10,555 nucleotides of DNA from CAZPLZ01 sp964587525 (GTDB taxonomy: Bacteria; Oederibacteriota; CAKKQC01). This document shows, one piece after another, positions 1-5,519 of this stretch. The notes under the pieces are model-generated. The model did not search any database. It worked only from the letters and a program-made list of their open reading frames with translations, and was not told the DNA's origin. The stretch is taken from assembly GCA_964587525.1 (NCBI GenBank), contig CAZPLZ010000117.1, forward strand, positions 1-10,555, given 5' to 3'. The translations under genes and the position numbers were made by a program. Positions within the stretch are counted from its first letter, which is position 1. The number at the start of each line of letters is the position of its first letter.

Positions 1-1673
1 GCCATGTAGAGAGGCCGTGGGGTGATCACGCGAGCCAGGTAGTCACGTGGCGGCTCCAACCCCAGTGCGACATTGAGCGGATTGACGAGCTGGAACAGCC
101 CGACGCACACCCGTACCCAGCCCAGGGACACCGCACAGGCGAACGCGGCTCGGATTGCCGTCAAGGACGCGTGGGGGAGTGGGCAACCGGCAAGTGGCGC
201 CACCACTGCAAGCGCCAGGACGGGGAGCACTGGGGAGAGATGCCGGACCTGTCCAGTCCCGGCCAGCGCCCAGAGCGCGAACGCGCCAGCAGCAGCGGCG
301 CCGAGCAACTTCACCTCCCGTGGCGCGGAACGCCGTAGCGCCAGCAACAGGCCTGGCAGCGCCACGACCAACAGCGGTGAGAGTTCGTGCCCGGCAGCGA
401 CCGCATTTTTAAGGAGATACCGCGGGAACCACAGCCACAGAGACGGGTTCCCGAGACTGACCCACCTCGCGGCACGCTCCAACGACAGTGTCTCCTCATG
501 TTGTAGGAACCCTGGCCATAAAGCCGTGAGAACCACCCCGCCGAATGGTGAGCCGGAGAACAGAATATTCTTGGCCGCCCACAGCGCCTGGGGAAGCACC
601 CACCCGCACAGCGCCAGCATGCGGCTACCGCGCGGTGCCAGCGGGAGCAGCACGCATAGTGCGAGCGCACCGCCGCCCACTTTGGCGGCGCCCGCGGCAC
701 CCAGGCACAGGCCGAAGAGGAGGGCCGATGTTGGGCGGGATGAGCTCAGGCGGATGCACACTCCAGCCGCCACCGCTAGCATGGGTGCGAGGTCGGTGAA
801 TGCTTGTCCGGCGAGCCAGGAGAGCATTGGAGACGCCGCGAGCAGGAGCCAGGCCATGGTGGCGAAGGGCCTGGGCAGTCCCAGCGACCGGGCACTGGTT
901 ACGACCAGCATGAGCATGAGCGGGAAGAACTGCCAGTTCAGGAGCTGTGCCGTTCCATCCCCACCCAGGGCCATGCCCCACGCAAACAGCATCTGTTGCC
1001 CAAGCGGCAGGCCGGAATACGGCTGGGGCTCGGCCAGGAATATTTTCCCCCGGGCGAGAAACTGTGCTGGGATCGCCAGGTGATACTGCAGCGCGTCATA
1101 TTGTGTCTGCGGGGCGAGCGCGCACAACAGGGAGGGCAACAACAAGAATGCGCCGACCATGAGAAGCCAGTCCCCCCTCACCCTACCCTCTCCCCCCAAA
1201 AGGGGGAGAGGGAGGAAGGGAGAGGGAGATGACCGAGGTTGCATCGAGGTTTTGAAACAGGTTCTAGACGCGAAACGCGAGAGTCGAAACTGTGCAAGCA
1301 CGGCGAGCAGCATGACGGAGACCAGGACGGCCCGGTTCAAGAGCCCGGCCAGACCCAATCCCAGTGCGCCCATGGGCAGCACCAGGGTTAGTCCGATGGC
1401 CAGAGGAATTGCGATACCGAGCGCTGGCGGTCTGGGCCAGGCCCACCGGATGAGCGGACCAGCGGCGCCCAGCGCAGCCAGGCTGATCAGCCCGGCCCAA
1501 GCCAGGCTCTGGACGTGCCGGCCAAGCGCGTGCAGCATGGCGCCTGCATCTATGGGCAGCGGAGTCCAGAACTTGAGGACCCATTCGGCGTGGAATCCGG
1601 GTAAGACGGCCTCCCCGTACAGTGCCAAGCAGAGAGAACTCCAGATAACAGCAAGCGCTAGAGGAAGGGTCAT
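1..1673 (-). CDS. Polytopic membrane glycosyltransferase, GT39/ArnT-like (3' end off window)
   Basis: An open frame runs without a stop from the ATG at 1673 past the left edge: 557 codons, C-terminus missing. It is hydrophobic almost throughout. Likely membrane segments lie near residues 3-20, 55-72, 84-127, 169-187, 225-265 and several further on. Residues 188-202 (PQTQYDALQYHLAIP), followed near 220-230 by SGLPLGQQMLF, match the first extracytoplasmic loop of lipid-linked-sugar-dependent glycosyltransferases, where an Asp is usually catalytic; D193 is the candidate. Such enzymes move a sugar from a polyprenyl-phosphate carrier to lipid or protein in the inner membrane; the substrate cannot be told here. 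Residues about 148-168 are encoded by a palindromic repeat and sit in a loop between two membrane segments. The ATG is the only ATG/GTG/TTG start in frame after the regulator's stop. It lies 87 bp downstream of the Crp-type gene on the same strand, so cotranscription is likely. The family call is good; the function is inferred. Confidence 0.8.
   Translation of the reverse strand, partial: MTLPLALAVIWSSLCLALYGEAVLPGFHAEWVLKFWTPLPIDAGAMLHALGRHVQSLAWAGLISLAALGAAGPLIRWAWPRPPALGIAIPLAIGLTLVLPMGALGLGLAGLLNRAVLVSVMLLAVLAQFRLSRFASRTCFKTSMQPRSSPSPFLPLPLLGGEGRVRGDWLLMVGAFLLLPSLLCALAPQTQYDALQYHLAIPAQFLARGKIFLAEPQPYSGLPLGQQMLFAWGMALGGDGTAQLLNWQFFPLMLMLVVTSARSLGLPRPFATMAWLLLAASPMLSWLAGQAFTDLAPMLAVAAGVCIRLSSSRPTSALLFGLCLGAAGAAKVGGGALALCVLLPLAPRGSRMLALCGWVLPQALWAAKNILFSGSPFGGVVLTALWPGFLQHEETLSLERAARWVSLGNPSLWLWFPRYLLKNAVAAGHELSPLLVVALPGLLLALRRSAPREVKLLGAAAAGAFALWALAGTGQVRHLSPVLPVLALAVVAPLAGCPLPHASLTAIRAAFACAVSLGWVRVCVGLFQLVNPLNVALGLEPPRDYLARVITPRPLYM
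1172..1229. repeat. Palindromic C-rich/G-rich repeat, copy 1 (inside the glycosyltransferase gene)
   Basis: An inner perfect stem of 11 bp (1186-1196 with 1202-1212) encloses a 5-nt loop, and an outer CCCTC/GAGGG pair (1175-1179 with 1222-1226) can extend it. It shares with the copy at 1682-1737 the 12-mer at 1173-1184, both inner arms (CCCTCTCCCCC and GGGGGAGAGGG) and the orientation; the loop and outer right arm differ. This is a REP-like dispersed element of a type common in GC-rich genomes. It is read in frame by the minus-strand gene and encodes about 20 residues rich in Ser, Pro, Leu and Gly. Confidence 0.85.
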
Positions 1674-1681
1674 GAAGCGTT

Positions 1682-1737
1682 CCCCCTCACCCTCCCCTCT
1701 CCCCCACAGAGTGGGGGAGAGGGAAAGAGAGAGGGGG
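1682..1737. repeat. Palindromic C-rich/G-rich repeat, copy 2 (leader of the glycosyltransferase gene)
   Basis: The inner stem is 13 bp and perfect (1695-1707 with 1711-1723, loop AGA). An outer 7-bp perfect stem (1682-1688 with 1731-1737) and a CTC/GAG pair between them complete a long rod-like hairpin. It fills most of the 87 bp between the Crp-type gene and the glycosyltransferase. On the minus strand its last bases, GAGGGGG, stand 8 nt before the glycosyltransferase ATG and look like a Shine-Dalgarno sequence. There is no T-run after the stem on the minus strand, so a simple intrinsic terminator is unlikely. Confidence 0.85.
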
Positions 1738-1760
1738 CAATTAGGTCTTTTTTGTGGGGG

Positions 1761-2444
1761 TCAGGTGGCGTAGTTTTTAAGAAGATCGAGATTGATCAGA
1801 GCGACCTGGCGGGATTTCAGCCGGACGGCGCCTTCCTGCTCGAGGGTGTTGAGCGTGCGGGTCGTGGTTTCCCGGGAGAGCCCAGCCAGGTCGGCGAGTT
1901 CCTGGTGGGTGAGGGGAATGACTGGGTGGCCGCCAGCGGCCTGGGCGGATTCGTCCTTCAGCCACAGGAGCAGGTCAGCCAGCTTCGAGTGACTGTCACC
2001 CAGCGCCAGGGTCTTGACCTGCCGGTTGGTAGCCAGGAGCCGCTGGGACAGCGTCTGGATGATGCGCAGAGAAATGCCCGGGACCTCTTTCAGCAGTTTT
2101 TCGAAATCGCTCTGATCAAGTGTGATCACGCGGCAGTCGGTCAATGCCTCTGCGGTGGCCGAGCGCTCATGTCCTGGGAGGAAGAGCGCCATCTCACCGA
2201 AGAAATCCTTTGCCCGCAACAGGGCGAGGGTTTTAACCCGGCCGTCGGAGGAGGAGCGCGAAATCTTGACGATACCCGAGACGATCAGCACGATGTAATT
2301 TCCTTTTTCCCCCTCGAGAAAGATCGTGTGGTGTTTCGGGAACCGGCGTTCGCGCGCGACTGAGGAGACCTGATTCAGTTGTGACTGAGTGAGTTCCTTA
2401 AACAGAACGAATTGTTTGAGGGACTGTGCGTCCAAGTTCGGCAT
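1761..2444 (-). CDS. Crp/Fnr-family transcriptional regulator
   Basis: This 227-residue protein has an N-terminal cyclic-nucleotide-binding fold (about residues 10-125), a dimer helix (about 120-145) and a C-terminal winged helix-turn-helix (about 150-220). The phosphate-binding cassette FGEMALF...ERSATAEA keeps the E. coli CRP cAMP contacts: E84, R94 and S95 match E72, R82 and S83 with the same spacing, and T139 aligns with T127, while S128 is replaced by N140. The recognition helix SRETTTR keeps R191, E192 and R196, which in CRP (R180, E181, R185) read TGTGA half-sites. There is no Fnr-type cysteine cluster. It is therefore probably a nucleotide-responsive activator or repressor rather than an oxygen sensor; the ligand (cAMP or other) is inferred. 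It is divergent from the fatty-acid operon and upstream of the membrane glycosyltransferase. The ATG start fits the CRP N-terminus. Confidence 0.93.
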   Translation of the reverse strand: MPNLDAQSLKQFVLFKELTQSQLNQVSSVARERRFPKHHTIFLEGEKGNYIVLIVSGIVKISRSSSDGRVKTLALLRAKDFFGEMALFLPGHERSATAEALTDCRVITLDQSDFEKLLKEVPGISLRIIQTLSQRLLATNRQVKTLALGDSHSKLADLLLWLKDESAQAAGGHPVIPLTHQELADLAGLSRETTTRTLNTLEQEGAVRLKSRQVALINLDLLKNYAT

Positions 2445-2458
2445 GGCCCAGTGCCTTC

Positions 2459-2487
2459 ATGCTACGTAGGGCTTGAAAGGCTGTCAA
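2459..2487 (-). promoter_or_regulatory. Probable sigma-70-type promoter of the Crp-type gene
   Basis: On the minus strand a perfect -35 box TTGACA (2487-2482) is followed after exactly 17 nt by TAGCAT (2464-2459), which matches four of six bases of the -10 consensus. Transcription would start near 2452, only about 8 nt before the ATG at 2444, giving a very short leader without a full Shine-Dalgarno. An 8-bp palindrome CTACGTAG (2462-2469) overlaps the upstream edge of the -10 box. Confidence 0.6.
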
Positions 2488-2500
2488 TCGTTCGCCCCTG

Positions 2501-2514
2501 GCTTGGGACCAAGC
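2501..2514. promoter_or_regulatory. Perfect 6-2-6 palindrome, candidate operator in the divergent control region
   Basis: GCTTGG-GA-CCAAGC is an exact inverted repeat with a 2-nt centre. It lies 21 bp upstream of the fadD ATG, just before its ribosome-binding site, and about 55 bp upstream of the likely start of the regulator's transcript, so a bound protein could affect both directions. It does not resemble the TGTGA-N6-TCACA CRP site. It could serve another regulator or be chance. Confidence 0.35.
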
Positions 2515-2515
2515 G

Positions 2516-2521
2516 TACAAT
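2516..2521 (+). promoter_or_regulatory. Weak candidate -10 box upstream of fadD
   Basis: TACAAT matches five of six -10 bases, but no acceptable -35 box lies 16-18 nt upstream. The implied start would be about 8 nt before the ATG, cutting into the ribosome-binding site. It is listed because nothing better was seen between the divergent genes; an activator-dependent promoter would explain the missing -35. Confidence 0.2.
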
Positions 2522-2528
2522 GGGGTGA
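2522..2528 (+). promoter_or_regulatory. Ribosome-binding site that sets the fadD start
   Basis: GGGGTGA is a good Shine-Dalgarno match 7 nt before the ATG at 2536. It supports that ATG over an in-frame TTG at 2473, whose extra 21 codons would lie across the divergent promoter and the palindrome and do not look like the family N-terminus. Confidence 0.7.
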
Positions 2529-2535
2529 ACAAAGT

Positions 2536-4221
2536 ATGGAACAAAAAGCAGACCGGCCATGGTTTAAGTTCTATGATCCTGGAGTCTCGCGTCAGGTGGA
2601 CATTCCGGAGGTGACGCTTCCACAGATCCTGCGACGGACCGCCGGCCACTTTGGCACGCGGGACGCCACGGTGTTCATGGGGCGGAGGCTTACCTACGCA
2701 GAACTCGCACGCGAGGCGGCGAAGGTTGCGTCACTGCTTCAATCGCTCGGGGTCAAGCCGCAGGACCGGGTGGCGCTGCTGTTCCCCAACGTGCCGGACG
2801 AGGTTATCTGTTACTACGGCGCCATGATGGCGGGCGCCGTGGTGGTGCAGATCAATCCGCTCGGCAGCGAGAAGGACATGGCGAATTCCCTCAACGATTC
2901 CGGGGCCAAGGTGCTGGTGGCCCTGGACGCCCTCCTGGGGAAATTCATGAAAGGCCTTCAGGGCACCTCCCTGCAGCACGTGCTCCTCTCCCGTCTTGCG
3001 AATGCCTTGCCGCTTCCACTGAAAGCGGGTTTCTTCCTCAAGGCCGCGCTGGGCAAGGTGCCGCTGCCGCCGAAAGGCGCCGGTGAGGACCTGACCACGC
3101 GCCTTCAGACGGTCGAGCCGCTGGGTGACCTGGCGCCGGTGGCTCCTGAAGATCTCGCGCTCCTGCAGTACACCGGAGGCACCACCGGCGTCCCCAAGGC
3201 TGCTCAACTGACCCACCGGAACCTGGTCGCCAATGTGGAGCAGAGCCGCGCCTGGTTGGGTTCACCGCCGGAAGGACAGGACATCTGCCTGCTGGTCGTC
3301 CCGTGTTTTCATGTGTACGGGATGTCGGTGGGGATGAATCTCTCCGTACGGATGGCCCAGACGATGATCTTGCACGCCCGGTTTGAAGTCGAGCCAGTCA
3401 TGAAGTCTATCCAGCGATACCGGCCCACCCAGTTTCCCGGCATGCAGCTTTTTTATCATGGCATCGCAAGCCATGCGAAGGTCCGGCAGTTCGATCTTTC
3501 GTCCGTGCGTGCGTGCCTCTCCGGAGCCGCGCCGCTCATGCAGGAGACGCAGGAAGCGTTCGAGCGGCTGACGGGGGCCAAGGTGGTGGAGGGGTACGGC
3601 CTGACCGAGGCCTCGCCGGTCACGCACTGCAACCCGCTTCAGGGTCACCGCAAAATCGGGACGATCGGCGTGCCGTTTCCGTCCACCGACGCGCGGCTGG
3701 TAGACATCGCTACTGGCACGCGTTCCATGGAGGCAGGGGAGGCGGGTGAGCTGGTTATTCAAGGACCGCAAGTCATGAAGGGTTACTGGAATAAGGACGA
3801 GGAGACGAAGGCCACGCTGCGTGATGGCTGGCTGTACACCGGGGACATAGCGGTCATGGATGAGGACGGCTATTTCAAAATCGTGGACCGCAAGAAGGAG
3901 ATGATCATATCCGGTGGGAAGAATGTTTATCCTCGCGATGTGGAAGAAGTGCTGTTCAAGCATCAAGCCGTTCAGGACGCCGGGGTGATCGGGGTGCCCG
4001 ATCTCAAGTACGGGGAGAAAGTGAAGGCGTTTGTGGTGCTTAAATCGGGCATGAGCGCAACACCGGAGGAGTTGATCGAGTTCTGCCGCAAGCAGCTCTC
4101 GGGGGTCCAAACGCCCAAGGTGGTGGAGTTCCGAAACGAGCTGCCGCGCACGCAGGTGGGAAAGCTGCTGCGCCGGGTGCTGGTGGAGGAGAGTCAAAAG
4201 AAAGCGGAGGGGCAGGTATGA
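2536..4221 (+). CDS. fadD: Long-chain acyl-CoA ligase (synthetase)
   Basis: This 561-residue member of the ANL (AMP-binding) superfamily converts a free fatty acid, ATP and CoA to acyl-CoA, AMP and pyrophosphate, the entry step to beta-oxidation. All core motifs are visible in order: the P-loop YTGGTTGVPK (212-221), GYGLTEASP (353-361), the YTGD hinge region (434-437), the DRKKEMIISGGKNVYP stretch (K462 in its GGKN), and the C-terminal LPRTQVGKLLRR with catalytic Lys K543. Length equals that of E. coli FadD (561). There is no signal peptide; it is likely cytoplasmic or peripheral on the inner membrane. The start is the ATG at 2536, after the Shine-Dalgarno at 2522-2528. It is the first gene of a three-gene operon, and its TGA overlaps the next ATG by 4 bp. 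Chain-length preference cannot be read, but the FadD-like family call is firm. Confidence 0.93.
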   Translation: MEQKADRPWFKFYDPGVSRQVDIPEVTLPQILRRTAGHFGTRDATVFMGRRLTYAELAREAAKVASLLQSLGVKPQDRVALLFPNVPDEVICYYGAMMAGAVVVQINPLGSEKDMANSLNDSGAKVLVALDALLGKFMKGLQGTSLQHVLLSRLANALPLPLKAGFFLKAALGKVPLPPKGAGEDLTTRLQTVEPLGDLAPVAPEDLALLQYTGGTTGVPKAAQLTHRNLVANVEQSRAWLGSPPEGQDICLLVVPCFHVYGMSVGMNLSVRMAQTMILHARFEVEPVMKSIQRYRPTQFPGMQLFYHGIASHAKVRQFDLSSVRACLSGAAPLMQETQEAFERLTGAKVVEGYGLTEASPVTHCNPLQGHRKIGTIGVPFPSTDARLVDIATGTRSMEAGEAGELVIQGPQVMKGYWNKDEETKATLRDGWLYTGDIAVMDEDGYFKIVDRKKEMIISGGKNVYPRDVEEVLFKHQAVQDAGVIGVPDLKYGEKVKAFVVLKSGMSATPEELIEFCRKQLSGVQTPKVVEFRNELPRTQVGKLLRRVLVEESQKKAEGQV

Positions 4222-5519
4222 ACCACAACGGAAAACGGATCGTGGTGGTGGATGGCGTGCGCACGCCGTTTCTCAAGGCGGGCAGCGTGGCACGGGAGGT
4301 GCCCGCGTACGAACTGGGCCGGCAGGCGGTGGTGGCCCTGCTGAACAAGCTCAACCTTAAGCCCAACGTGGTGGATGAAGTGGTGATCGGCTGCGTGGGC
4401 AACCCCCCGGAGGCGGCCAACGTGGCCCGGGTGATCGCGCTGCGGGCTGGGTTGGACCAGTCTACCCCGGCCCGGACCGTGTCCCGTAACTGCGCCTCCG
4501 GCATGGAGGCCATCACGTCCGCTGCGGAGAAGATCTTGGCAGGGCAGGCAGAGGTGGCCATCGCCGGTGGTGCGGAGTCCATGTCCCAGGCACCTTTGCT
4601 GTGGCCGCAAGCCTTCGCGTTCTGGCTGGACGATTTCCGCCGCGCTCGCACCGCCGGTGCCAAGCTGGCCATGCTGGGCCGGCTCAAGGCAGCGTTCTTC
4701 AAGCCTCGGATCGGTCTGTTGGAGGGCCTGACCGATCCGGTCTGCGAGCTGAACATGGGCCAGACCGCAGAGATTCTGTCGCGGGATTTCGGGATCACCC
4801 GTGAGGAGCAGGACCGATTCGCAATGCAGAGCCACAACCGGGCCGAGGCTGCCACAAAAGAGGGCCGGCTTTCGCAGGAGATCGCCCCGCTGTACGTCCC
4901 GCCAAAGTACGAGGCGGTGGGACAGGACAACGGCATCCGGAACGGTCAGTCCATGGAGGCGCTTGGCAAGCTTAAGCCCTATTTCGATCCCAAGTGGGGG
5001 ACGGTGACCGCGGGCAACGCGAGCCAGATTACCGACGGAGCCGCCGCGGTACTGGTCACCACTGAGGAGCGAGCACGGGCGGAGGGCTGGAAGCCACTCG
5101 GGATCCTCAGGGCCTACGCGTACACCGGGTTGGAGCCAAGGCGGATGGGACTGGGCCCAGTGTTCGCCACGGCGAAGGTGATCGAGCAAGAGGGGATCGC
5201 CCTCAAGGATCTCGAGCTCATTGAGATCAACGAAGCGTTCGCCACGCAGGTGCTGGCGTGCGGGCGGGCGTTTGAATCAGAAACCTTCGCCCGGGAGAAG
5301 ATGAGCCGGACGTCTGCACTGGGCGTGCTGGATTTTAGCAAGGTGAATGTGAACGGCGGGGCGGTTGCACTGGGACACCCGGTAGGGGTGTCCGGGACCC
5401 GGCTGGTGCTGACCCTGCTCAAAGAAATGGAACGCCGCAATCTGGGAATGGGGCTGGCCACCCTGTGCGTGGGTGGCGGCCAGGGCGCTGCATTGTTGCT
5501 CGAACGAGCGAGCTCATGA
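4218..5519 (+). CDS. fadI: 3-ketoacyl-CoA thiolase (acetyl-CoA acyltransferase), FadI-like
   Basis: This 433-residue thiolase cleaves 3-ketoacyl-CoA with CoA to acetyl-CoA plus a shortened acyl-CoA. The nucleophile C92 lies in SRNCASGMEA, the NEAF motif is at 338-341, H387 is in the GGAVALGHPVGVSG block, and the second catalytic cysteine C417 is in LCVGGGQG. The length and the insertion after the first third match FadI (436 aa) or the mitochondrial trifunctional beta subunit better than FadA (387 aa). So does the stretch from the mid-protein NGIR through TVTAGNASQITDGAAAVL. Both junctions are 4-bp ATGA overlaps (4218-4221 with fadD, 5516-5519 with the next gene), so translation is probably coupled and stoichiometric. 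It is expected to form a complex with the hydratase-dehydrogenase encoded next. fadA or 'atoB-like' could be alternative labels; the thiolase identity is certain. Confidence 0.92.
   Translation: MNHNGKRIVVVDGVRTPFLKAGSVAREVPAYELGRQAVVALLNKLNLKPNVVDEVVIGCVGNPPEAANVARVIALRAGLDQSTPARTVSRNCASGMEAITSAAEKILAGQAEVAIAGGAESMSQAPLLWPQAFAFWLDDFRRARTAGAKLAMLGRLKAAFFKPRIGLLEGLTDPVCELNMGQTAEILSRDFGITREEQDRFAMQSHNRAEAATKEGRLSQEIAPLYVPPKYEAVGQDNGIRNGQSMEALGKLKPYFDPKWGTVTAGNASQITDGAAAVLVTTEERARAEGWKPLGILRAYAYTGLEPRRMGLGPVFATAKVIEQEGIALKDLELIEINEAFATQVLACGRAFESETFAREKMSRTSALGVLDFSKVNVNGGAVALGHPVGVSGTRLVLTLLKEMERRNLGMGLATLCVGGGQGAALLLERASS

Noticed and set aside
73..1083. Long plus-strand open frame of 336 codons
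   Set aside because: It is antisense to the membrane glycosyltransferase, has low-complexity Ala/Arg/Ser/Pro composition without any recognisable domain, and the opposite frame has a coherent membrane protein with a family motif.
1695..1723. GC-rich hairpin as an intrinsic terminator between the regulator and the glycosyltransferase
   Set aside because: On the minus strand no T-run follows the stem, and the next gene starts right after it; the sequence is a repeat found again inside a gene.
1159..1773. Plus-strand open frame of 204 codons covering both repeats
   Set aside because: Its sequence is made of repeat-derived Pro/Arg/Gly stretches plus antisense of the glycosyltransferase; no domain is visible.
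2118..2135. TGTGATCAC sequence as a CRP-binding site
   Set aside because: It lies inside the regulator's coding region with the half-sites abutting instead of 6 nt apart, so it does not fit the CRP spacing.
2473..2535. TTG start extending FadD by 21 residues
   Set aside because: It would overlap the divergent promoter and the palindrome, has no Shine-Dalgarno, and the ATG at 2536 has a good one.
3262..4197. Minus-strand open frame of 311 codons
   Set aside because: It is antisense to fadD, rich in His/Arg/Leu and without recognisable domains.
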